A DNA stretch of 64,000 nucleotides from Uranotaenia lowii (Eukaryota; Arthropoda; Insecta; Diptera; Culicidae): the NCBI RefSeq assembly GCF_029784155.1, contig NC_073691.1, positions 131,998,714-132,062,713 of the forward strand. The letters are read 5' to 3'. Shown piece after piece: positions 1 through 10,600 of this stretch. The translations under genes were made by a program, and so were the position numbers. Below the pieces are notes generated by a model, which was not told where the DNA came from, did no database searches, and was given only the letters and a program-made list of their open reading frames with translations. Each line of letters starts with the position of its first letter. Position 1 is the first letter of the stretch.

Positions 1-552
1 ATATTGACGTTATTATACATCAGATTGAGATGAAAATTGGCGCATAGGAATTATGGAGGACAAACAATTGATTCGAATTATCAAATTTAGGGTCAGGGGT
101 CGGCCAAAAGGATCGTACATATTAACTATTCCCTTTTTTGCGATATTGACGTTATTATGCAATGGATTGGTTTGAAAATTTGCAAAAGGGAGTTATGAGG
201 AAAGGGCAATCGATTTCATATATCAAAGTTTGTAAAAGAGGCCACTGAAAGGGGTTAAATTTCTATAATTCTGTTTTTATGCAACGATTGAGTCGAAATT
301 TATACACGGGTGTTGGGGCATTCAATTGATTTCTAATTTAAAAATTTGTATCAAACGACAAAAAGGGGGTCTTCCAATTTAACTGATAAATTTGTATTTG
401 CAAAAATTACTAGAGTCTGTATTGCATCGAGACGAAAAATCAAATATCTATATCAAAATCAAAATCAAATGCTCGGCCGTTAACATACATTCAAACTGTT
501 CATAACATATTCTAAGTTGAAAGCGAAACGGAGTTCGTTTGGGATCAGCTAG
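1..552 (+). mobile_element. Non-autonomous Helitron-like element, 3' part
   Basis: The stretch holds about four diverged copies of a ~130-140-bp unit; the phrase ATATTGACGTTATTAT recurs near 1 and 143, with weaker copies near 270 and 395. It ends at 549-552 with CTAG followed by T. Just upstream lies a short hairpin, AAACG-GAGTT-CGTTT, then GGGATCAG. A hairpin a few bases before a terminal CTRR is the known 3' signature of Helitrons, and internal tandem repeats are common in insect non-autonomous forms. No Rep/helicase is present, and the 5' end lies outside the window. The family assignment is inference from the terminus. Confidence 0.5.
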
Positions 553-1914
553 TATTAAATTAAATTCGATTCAAATTAAAAACATATTATTCTATTTTTG
601 TTTTTATTCAATCGTTGTCTCATTCATTTTCCCAGACCTCCGGCATTATTGCACTTCTGTTTCAAATTTCGAAGTTTGCTGAAAAGTTTCCAATGCTTTT
701 AAGATACCTATACAATTTGTGGATGTTAGTTTTACAATTATGCAACTCAGTGCTGAAAAGTGAACACTGTTCAACACTGGAAACAGTTTTATATTGTATG
801 TTGTCTTTGTAAAAGTGCAGTCCACAAACTAATTGATCATAAATTTCCAGGATAATGTCATGGTTGTCGACATGCAGTTATTTGTTAGAATGGGCTTCTG
901 GTATGTTTATTAATGGATTTTCAAAAGAACTTGCTTAAAATTTTAAATGCACCTCGCTGAAAAAACTTGATTAATTTTCGAAAATATTCACTTTTTTCAA
1001 CTTTTTCCATCAATAACTTTTGCCAGGCCATGTCATTGCAATGCATTGTCCTGAAAATTTCTGATCGAGTAGAGTACTTTTACACGGCGTTTTTTATAGC
1101 AATATCAAGAAAAAAATATAGGAGGGTCAAGAACATTTTTTTTTGGTTGAACACATGAGCAAGTTTTATAAATTTTCGCAACTAATAGTTTCTTTACTTA
1201 AAATTTTCCATTTTTAAACTCAGGTGTTTTAAAGTTCTTTCCATAACTGAAAACTGTAAAATTTTGTTGAAAATGATTTTCGCCATAAATTTCGGCCAGA
1301 GACTATAAATTTTGTAGGAAATTTTAAAATTATCAATAAAAATTTCCTAGACTTAGCTGTAAAAATAACTGACATCGCTGTAGAAAATTTTCAAAAATAC
1401 TGTTATAAACGTTTATTCTTCATGATCATTTTTCCTGGTGGAAAGAAAATTACAATTTAATAATTCATCATCACGTTGTTTCTCTCTCAATATAAATTTG
1501 TACTAACATACTGTTTTGATTGTTTTTGAGTGTTATTATCTATGTGAAGAGTTTCTCAAAAAAAACTTTTATTATGAAATAAAGTTGTTGATCAACTTTA
1601 TTATTGAACAAATGTGAATAAAAAACACTTGCATAAAATCGGACATCTTTTCTATGTGTCATTCATAAGTCATCTTTAATATTGCTATCGATATTATCAT
1701 GTCGTATTACAATGTTGTTAAGTGATGCGAAATCAATTAATAATTATCCCAAATCGAAAAGGTTTAAATCTGTGTACTTTTCCATGTTATCAAATATAAT
1801 GACAAAATCGGGTCAAAAATTGACAAAATCACCAAATTTTGCACTACAGTTAGCGCTTTTGATAATCGATCGCTAATTTTGACCTAGTTAGTTAGTAGTG
1901 TGTTATACCCCGGA
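553..1914. other. AT-rich DNA, no gene seen
   Basis: This is AT-rich sequence with only short open frames of no recognisable composition. I see no splice-bounded exon, RNA gene or terminal repeats. Confidence 0.5.
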
Positions 1915-4075
1915 TTTTCCGACCAGGAATACCCGGAAATAAAAAAATTCTGGAATTTCCGAATCCCGGGAAACGCTCAAAATCCCAGTAATTCCCGAAC
2001 CCAATAAAAAGTGCCAAATTACAAAAATTTTACACGACCTTCTTTGGAAACATGGATCAAATTGAGGAAGGAAAATGAAAGTTTTTCCTTGTTATATGGC
2101 TTAGATAAACTTTTTTTTTCCAAAAAGCAGTTAATACATTGAATTTTATAAACGATTTTTTGTTCATCAGCTTAGTGAAAAATGGCAAGGGATTTGCATA
2201 TAAAACCAAACAATTTCAAGAAAAAAAAAACGCTACGATAAGAACTTGAATGTTCTTTTTTGCAAATCTCATCGTTTGAAGCTTCCGTTTTGCAAACTGT
2301 AGACAGTAGCAAAATCATCGGCAAAGAAAAGTTATATATTTTGAAATAGAGGGATAGTTATCTGGAATTCTGGAAATTCATGAGATATGATGAATATCCT
2401 GAAGTATGGCTAACAAACTTCTATCGATAGTGAAATATTTTTCTAAATTATTCCAAATTTTTGCAGCAAGTATCAGTCAAGTTTGTCAGCTGAAGTTCTT
2501 AGTTAATTTTTTTGGGTCTTGGGTTTTATTATAGCTTATTGAATTTGAACTCAAAATTTAGCCAAAAATAATTACAATACCAAAAATACACGATTAAAAA
2601 GGTAATTGATTTCAAAACAATGTCTTACTTATGATTGACCCACAAACTTAAAAAATAATAATTTTTACTGATAAAATAAATCATTATTTTCAATACAAAT
2701 CAGAATGAATGTTTCAAATCAATGCTGTTTCCAGTAAGTCAAAATGATGTTCCTGATTCAGAACTAGAAATTTGCTTGAAAATAAATTCGATAATCAAAG
2801 TTTCGACTCAAGCTTCAGGCACAAGAATTAATGCACATAAATAGAATACATAAAAGGCACTCATGATACATGGCTGTTAATGTATAAAATTAGCATTCGG
2901 TGAATCAATTTTGATGTTAAAATGGTTGGTTTCAAACTCCTAATTTATTTCGTTACACTTCTCAATAAAAACTCATTCTAAACACAAGGTAGTGTTTTTG
3001 AATGTCAAGTTTAGATTTTCCATACAAAATGTTGATTGAATTTCAAATCGAAATTTACAATAAAAAATTAGTTTAAATTCGTTAACGGCATATATGTATG
3101 TAATTCCGTTAATTGAAATGTCTGAAGTCTAGAGTGAGTTTAGACTAATTTCCGCCGGAGGCGAGATAAATTTCTGACTTTCTTGTTAACACTTATTTAA
3201 CACCTTTTGAGATCAAGTAATTTCCCTTTACTACGTTGAAAATTGTACATGAAAAAAAATTTCATTGAGGGGGTTAAACCCCAAAACCACTTCCCCCTCC
3301 GTTCGCACGGCCTTGAACTGAATAATAGAGCTACAGCTTGACTTGTTTCATCTGACGATTTGGCCTATTGGTAAGGTGTCGGAGAAGTAATCAGTAGACT
3401 CGAGTTCGATTCCTGTTCGAGGGGATCACTGAAGAAGGTAGTAAGTTACTATCGAAATACCGGTATATGAACTTTTCATTTACCGTGGTTGAATTAAAAG
3501 GAATCTTTCGATTGCTTTGATTCAGTTGAATCATTCAATCAAGGAGGCTCACAACACAAAAGATTGTTTGCTGGGTTTGGGATAGTGGACAAACTTTTAG
3601 AATTCTTTCTGTTTTACACATATAAACTGTGAATTGAAAACTAATATGGCCAAAAAAGTCAATGATACTTGTATATTTAGATTTTGCACGATTTTTGCCA
3701 AAGCTTAGGGTCCTGATTAAAGGATCAAGTCTCCTTTAATAAAGGATCATGTCTCCTTTAACTTTCACAATTTTTTTAGTCCCACGAAAACGCTTCTAGT
3801 TCACTTTTACAGCATATAAACTTTATATTACATGCTGTCAGAAAATGCAAAAGGCGGCTATCTACAATTTTGCCCCAAAAAGATATGATGAAAATAAAAA
3901 AATTGATCAAATATCCGCATTCTCCCCTAAAGATAAGGTGTCGTATGCAGTAGAGTATTGATAACTTTTTTTTATTTTTCCAGGGATCCCGAGAATTTCC
4001 AGGAAATGCATCGTCAGATTTCCCGATTCCCGGGAACGCTAAAATGACCGAGGAATGGACCTCTACTAGTAATCG
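1915..4075. repeat. Region bounded by CCCGGGAA-type direct repeats
   Basis: Two G+C-rich islands in otherwise AT-rich DNA resemble each other. Near 1955-1982 there is TTTCCGAATCCCGGGAAACG and near 4017-4046 TTTCCCGATTCCCGGGAACG, in the same orientation, each followed by a CTAAAAT-like run. They may be the edges of one ~2.1-kb dispersed repeat or two separate short repeats. No coding region is visible between them apart from the tRNA-like block at 3361-3413. Confidence 0.3.
3361..3413 (+). other. tRNA-like Pol III promoter remnant (SINE-type)
   Basis: TGGCCTATTGGTAAGG at 3361-3376 resembles an A box, and GAGTTCGATTCC at 3402-3413 is a near-consensus B box; the spacing of about 40 nt suits a tRNA. 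I could not draw a full acceptor stem, so this is more likely a tRNA-derived SINE head or tRNA relic than a working tRNA. The flanking sequence down to ~3480 may be the SINE body. Confidence 0.4.
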
Positions 4076-5282
4076 AATAAATTTGCTATACCCAACACTG
4101 TTGGGTAAACTTTGCGGCTGCTAATTGCTTAGGGTTTTACTAAACTACTTCGTTTATTTTTTTCTAATTTATAGTTCAAATGCGATTAACATACTTAAAC
4201 TAGACACTTTAATTTTTGAAATAAAGTTAAGTGATAGGCAATATATAACTGTTCCAATGTCATCAACCAACTTTTTACTAATTACTTTTAGGATTCATTT
4301 TGGCATATTTTTCAAATGATCTGAATGACGAATCAGATTGATGGATTCAAATATGGAAGATTTCTTAAAATGTAATTTATAGTTGAAACAAAGCTTCCGT
4401 AATTAACAATATATTTTCTGGAGTCTAACATTTCCTGTTTTACCCATAAATAAAGTATAAAACTTTTGCAAAAATATTCCGATTTACGGAATAATTACAC
4501 AACAAGTGACGCAGTTTATTGAATTTCACTATCTAAAAAGTTTAATTTATCAGAATCTTTCTTATTTTGATCAAAGTTTCATAAATTACACCCATACTTT
4601 TGTTTGTTTATTCTCTAAGAGGATTACTCGAAGCTTTCGAAATGTTCTTGAACAACATTGATACCACCACTTCTTCGGCATCAATCATCCTCCAACAAAA
4701 AAACGCCAAAACGAAACATACCGCAACTCAAATGATCTTAAGCGTTCGGTAAACAGATTTAATTCTCGGTAAACATGAAGCCTTTGTAGTTTACATGTGT
4801 AGATACAAGACTTTGGTTGCCTCCGGGTGCCTCCGTTCTACATACTTTGGTTATGTGGGCACCTAATTTGTTTCGTAATCCTGCTTTATAGCGAGCAAGC
4901 AAGAAGAGAGGTTAGGTACTTTTGATTGAAGTTTGATTGGAGGATGGCAAACGAAATTATCTAACCCCTAATGAAATCGACTTTGCTCGGAGCGTTTCGA
5001 TGAAAGTAGTCTCGGAGAATGTTCGATTCCAGGAAGTAGAAATAAATGCCAAAATTAATCGTGTATTCGATTCTATACGAAAGCATTGAGTTGAATTGAA
5101 GTTGAATGATTTCAGACAGTATGACAATTGTTATTTTCAGTTATTTAATAGTTCGTTTGACTTTTCTTGTTACTTTCAAAATCAAGTGCGTTGGTAGATT
5201 TATTAAGTTTAAATATAAATTAACATACATGGATGAGTTTTTAGATACGTATTAAAAGAATATTTTTTCTTCTCTTTTAAAG
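4076..5282. other. AT-rich DNA, no gene seen
   Basis: No supported coding region or repeat with defined ends is visible. The stretch near 4780-4870 is less AT-rich but has no readable feature. Confidence 0.4.
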
Positions 5283-5335
5283 GTATGGATCCAATCACTG
5301 CTGAAACAACCTGTTCCTGAGAACGGCAACTTGCG
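5283..5335 (+). other. Candidate host exon, 53 nt
   Basis: A pyrimidine-rich tract ending TTTTAAAG precedes the block and GTAAGC follows it, so both splice sites are canonical. One frame is open through the block, giving about 17 residues that begin VWIQSLLKQPVPENG, ending in phase 2. I do not recognise the peptide. A block this short can have good splice sites by chance. If real, it would place the surrounding transposons in introns of a host gene on the plus strand. Confidence 0.25.
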
Positions 5336-5796
5336 GTAAGCTCAGCTGCAATATTTGAAGCGGAAGGTATTTAAATGATTGAATTTATTATTCGCTGAGG
5401 ATTCACTCTTTGGGTAAAAATGTTTGACATGTGCAAATGAAATGGGAGAATGAGCCAATAATAAAATAAAAATGATCCCTCTGGTTTACATCATAACGTT
5501 TTTGGACATACACTCACAACAATTTCGATACACAGAATTTTGATGTGCATGCTGTAAATTATGAGCGTCAAATTGTTCAGGCAATGTTCGAAACATTGTT
5601 GACAGAATGTAAAAATGATTTTTTTTGTCTCATTGAACAGAAGACTGAGTCGATTTGGAGACAATTTTGAATTTCTCAAACCCCGGGATTCTAAAAAGCT
5701 TCATTTTTGTTCAAAACTCCCACATGATTTTTCGCAGAATTTTTAACTATCGTTTACATGAGTAAATTTGGACTTATATGTTTGTATGCGAAAACT

Positions 5797-6294
5797 GAAT
5801 AATTTGCACTGAAAAATCAACATCAGTTTTATTTCTTCTGTGGAACCAAGCCTGCTAACGAGTTTTGTGCCAATTCATAAATTCACAAAAGAAAATTTTC
5901 CGCTGCACAACTTTGTCAAAGACTGTAACTTCGTATCTAATTAGGCAAAAAAGTTATTAGCTGTTTTATAGGGGTATGTCTTTTGGCAACAAACAATAAA
6001 GTGAATTGACATCACTGCTAAGCTAAGTATTGCATGAAAAGTAGTCATTCAATACCTCGCTAGGCCCCAGCAGTGATGTCAATTTAATTTATGTTTTATC
6101 AATGCCAAAAGACATGCCCCCATTCAACACCTAATAACTTTTTTGTCTAATAAGATACGAAGTAACGGTCTCCGACAAAGTTGTTCAGCGGAAAATTTTC
6201 ATTAGAACACTTATAAATAGGCACAAAACCCATTAGCAGGCTCGGTTTCACAAAAGAAATAAAAATGATGTTGATTTTTTAGCACAAAATATTC
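5797..6294. repeat. Long foldback (hairpin) MITE-like element, 498 bp
   Basis: The left arm, from GAATAATTTGCACTGAAAAATC, matches the reverse complement of the right arm, which ends GATTTTTTAGCACAAAATATTC. Similarity runs almost to the centre, where a loop of a few dozen bases lies around 6030-6050. Each arm is about 230 bp, with scattered mismatches. No protein is encoded. I could not settle a target-site duplication. It may be a foldback MITE, or two inverted copies of one repeat. Confidence 0.7.
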
Positions 6295-6429
6295 AATCCC
6301 TATATAATCATAGAAGTATAAACATTAAATCTTACAGTGATATTTTTATTATGATATTTTAATTGAAACTAACAGTCTATAGGTATGACACATTTTTGTC
6401 TTAAATAAAAAATTGGACTTGACTTGCAT

Positions 6430-6915
6430 ATGCACCGTTGAGCCGTCAAAACGTACGCCGGAGCATCGTATCGTAGCTGCTTCATTCGATGTCCTTCTTA
6501 ACATCGGTGATGAAAAAATATTCATATTTAATTCTGATAAGAGTACTAAGAAAACTTCTTCTTCTTATACTCTAAAAAATTAAAAGGTTCCACCAATTAT
6601 GGTCACGATTCCTGACTTCAATGCCTTTCGGAAAGAAATCGTCATTTGCGTCAAGGATGTGTAGATTTCTTTTCAAATCGGTTGAAGAGGAACTGGTCGC
6701 ATATTGGCGGAATCTTTTGATGATTTAAAAAAAAAAAATATTTTAATAATAAAAAAACATCAATTTTTTACCTTTGACACAAAAAATGATCGTCCTTTCA
6801 AAGTGTACTTCGTGGTCTCACCGGCGATCAAACACCTGAATTAAATTCTTTGTTAGGTTTTTCTTCGATTCAAGTAATTCAAATGAGGAATAGAACCAAC
6901 ACGAATAATACCAGT
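6430..6915 (+). pseudogene. Juan/Jockey-like LINE ORF1, N-terminal part
   Basis: Translated with frameshifts, this stretch reads like Jockey-clade ORF1 nucleic-acid-binding protein: PPIMVTIPDFNAFRKEIV near 6590, ILAESFDDL near 6705, then KKHQFFT and NDRPFKV near 6755-6800, and RGLTGDQTPELNSLLGF near 6815-6860. The reading frame runs straight to the BEL-1 insertion point and resumes at 13587. The 5' limit is uncertain. At least one stop and frameshifts show it is dead. Clade is from memory of Jockey/Juan ORF1 motifs. Confidence 0.65.
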
Positions 6916-7315
6916 TGTTGCAGAACTCAATAGTAGAATAAGAATATTGAACATCCCTAAACCAAAAATTTAAACTGTTCAAATAGTCAAGAAACGCTAA
7001 GTCTCAGCTCAATTATAATTGCTCTCACACCTCATTGTTTAACTCAATCAATGATCATCATCATCAAATTGGGCGCTTCCCGCCACAAGCTAGGGCAATG
7101 ATTGTGCAGAAGTTAGTCTTGGTCAGCACTTGAACCAATAAACGTCTCATCAGACAAATTATCGACTTTCACTACCAAAACCACATTTTTTATTTCGAGT
7201 GAAAGTATTACATCTTAGCACAAGTTATCGTGCAAGTTTTTTCATAATTCTAAGATCCTGTAAAGTTAATTGGATCCATCGACGTCCCTGCAGCTGCTAG
7301 TCCGGTTTGGCTACA
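6916..7315 (+). repeat. BEL-1 5' LTR
   Basis: The 400-bp repeat begins TG and ends CA. A polyadenylation hexamer AATAAA lies at 7137-7142. No strong TATA box is obvious. It matches the 3' LTR at 13182-13581 along its whole length. Confidence 0.95.
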
Positions 7316-7320
7316 TTTTT

Positions 7321-7340
7321 TGGTGCCGAAACCCGGGATT
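7321..7340 (+). promoter_or_regulatory. BEL-1 primer binding site, tRNA-Phe type
   Basis: Five bases after the LTR comes TGGTGCCGAAACCCGGGATT, which is complementary to the 3' end of metazoan tRNA-Phe including CCA (tRNA sequence from memory; about 20 matching bases). It primes minus-strand cDNA synthesis. Confidence 0.85.
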
Positions 7341-7672
7341 CGCCAGGTCCCCATTGTTCTCGACCAGTTTGGAGAGGTTACCTCATCGTCATCGGATAGC
7401 TGCGTTCGGAGGTTCCTATCGCATCGGCTGGACCCTCAACCGGATATCATCGCCCCCGCAACATCTACAGACTGGATATCGTCATTTTTGGAGGATTTTC
7501 GACCGAATTACGGCAGCAACGGAGGAAGTTAGTCGCACCACGTGGACACGGAACGCAGGTTTGGTAAAGTGAGCCCAGGTTTTAACCACTACAATAGACA
7601 GGTGAGTCAATCGAACCAATAAAGAAAGATTTTCGAGCGTTCATGTTAATTGGCCCAGCAAAAAGCTCAAAA

Positions 7673-10600
7673 ATGAACCATGATGAGCGTAAAGTAAAAC
7701 GATTGATTGTGCGTCGGAACACTATCACTGGTTCCATCAATTTGGTTAAAACCTTTTATGAAAATTTCAATTCTGAGCGGGATTTTCCTCAACTGAGATT
7801 CCGCCTAGAAAAACTAGACGAGCTTTATCGGGAATTTAATGAAATTCAAAGTGAGATCGAGGCCGAAGAAGAATTGCCTGAGGAATTTTCAGAAACACGT
7901 GCCAATGTCGAAAATGATTATTTCATGCTTAAAGGTAATTTGGCGGCAAAATTAGACGCCATTGCTCCCAACAATTCATCTCAATCCCCCTTAGCTCCAC
8001 CTGCACATGTTCCCTCTGTCCGTCTCCCTGAGATTAAAATTCCGGAATTTAGTGGAAATTTCGATGAGTGGATGAATTTTCACGATTTGTTCACCACCCT
8101 CATCCATGTGAACCTGCAACTTTCGTCCATACAAAAATTCCAATATTTGAAGGCGGTTCTTAAGGGAGAAGCTCTCAGGCTTATCGAATCGTTGGAAGTT
8201 TCTGCGACTAACTACACTATCGCGTGGGATCTGTTAAATAAACGGTACGATAATAGAAATCTGCAAATTAAGCAACATTTTTCGGCACTTTTATCCACAC
8301 CTTCTGTTCGGAAAGAATCTTCATCAGCCCTCGCCAATTTGGTTGATGAATTCGGAAAACACGTGAGCGTTCTTAACAAATTAGAAGATCCGAAGGATCA
8401 TTGGAATTCTTTCCTTGTCGAAACTCTGAGCAGCAAGTTAGATCCAGTTTCACAGAAGGAGTGGGAAAATCAATTGTGTGACGACATTCGACCAACTTAC
8501 GAATCGTTAGTCACTTTTATACAAAAGCGTTCTCGAATTTTGCAATCACTAATGCTCTCCCAACCTTCGCTACCTAGTGCAAAATTCGAATCCAAAATCG
8601 AATCAAAATCTTCTCGAAACAAAATATCGATTTATCACTCAGCCAATAGTGATCTGCCGAAATGCATCTTATGCAAACAAGCGCACCTTTTGATGCAGTG
8701 CGACGAGTTCAAAAGGCAAACACCTCAAAAACGTTTCGAAATCGCCAAAAGACATGGTCTTTGCCTCAATTGCCTAAAATCGTCGCATTTGATGAAAAAT
8801 TGTACTTCCGGATCGTGTCGAACATGCAACAGGAAACATCACACCTTGTTGCACCTGAACTCATTCAAACCATCGTCCATTCACGATGATGAGCAAAATA
8901 CTATCGCTGCACAAATTGCGCAATCTTATTCACACTCACAATCGGCACCGTTCGTCGATCCTTCGTCGTCGGTTACGTGCATTGCCGATCAATGTCACGT
9001 GCTCCCTCGGGTACAGGGAGTGCCCTCGTCGTCGGTTGGGCCTAGTAAACAATCGTCGTCTTTCGTTCCCTCGTCGGATGGGCATCCGTCAGGTTCGGCT
9101 CAAAACACTACACATGTGACGAATTGCCATACACAATCATTTTTCTCGAAACCATCCCAATCAGCTGTTTTCATGCTGACTGCATACGTTAAGGTCAAGG
9201 ACCTCGCAGGCAACTTTTTACACGCTCGTGCCTTGCTTGACTGTGCTTCCGAAGCCAACTTCGTTTCCGAACATTTAGCACAACAGCTTCGCTTAAAACG
9301 TACACCAGCAAACGTCGATGTGTATGGTATCAGCCAGTCAGTCCAAAGAGTAAAAGATCAAGTGCCGATCACCATTGCCTCTCGATCCGGCAACTTTGTC
9401 ACAAGCATGGAATTTTTCGTGTTGCCTGCCTTGACCAGAGTTCTTCCATCTACAAATGTAGACATTTCGAAGTGGGTAATTCCTCGCAACCTTCCCCTTG
9501 CAGACCCCAAGTTCAATATTGCTCACGACGTTGACCTTATCATTGGAATCAAATCATTTTTCTCCATCTTAGAGAATGATCAAATATCGCTTGGCCAAGG
9601 TTTTCCCATACTAAGAAAAACTGTCTTTGGGTACGTCGTCGCGGGTGAAACAAACGCACAACCAAAAAGTCCCGCCGTGGTCTGCAATGTTTCGTCCATA
9701 GACAATCTGGACGCCACAATTCGTAAATTTTGGGAAGTGGAAAGTTTCGAGAAAGGCAAATCTTTAAGTTTGGAAGAACAATATTGCGAGACGCACTTTT
9801 TGAAAACCCACTTCAGAGCACCTGACGGACGGTACGTGGTTCGTTTGCCGATTCGTGAGGAAATGTTGCATGCCTTGGGAGAATCATTTCCGATAGCAAA
9901 TCGCAGATTTCTTAGTACCGAGAGGAAGTTGGGCTCAAATGATAATCTTCGAGCGGATTATTTTGAATTCATGACTGAATATGAAAATCTCGGTCATATG
10001 GAACCTGTCAAGCCCGATCTCACAAAGCCCCACTACTACCTTCCTCACCACGCCATCCAACGTCCCGAAAGCACAACAACAAAAACTCGCGTCGTGTTCG
10101 ATGCGTCTTGCCGAGCAGCAAACAACATTTCGCTGAACGACATCTGCTACATCGATCCCACCGTCCAACCTTCGTTGATTTCCACACTCATCAACTTTCG
10201 TTTACCAAAATACGCCGTAACAGCTGATGTGGAAAAAATGTACCGGCAGATCGTCGTCCATCCAGCTGATCGTCCTCTGCAGCAGATACTGTGGCGAAAG
10301 AATTCCGAAGCACCACTACAAACCTTTCGTTTGAACACAGTAACATATGGTACAGCCCCTGCTCCGTACCTGGCTACTCGCGTCCTCAACCAACTTGCCC
10401 ACGATGAAGCCGAAAACTTTCCTCTCGCTGCCCCACTCGTACCCAACCGTTTCTACGTGGATGATTATCTTTCGGGCAATGATGATAAACAGCTGTTGAT
10501 CGCCGAAAACCACCAGATGATTGAGTTATTGAAATCTGGGGGGTTTACTCTTCGCAAATGGTGCAGCAATTGCAACGAAGTCCTCTCGCAGATTCCAGAA

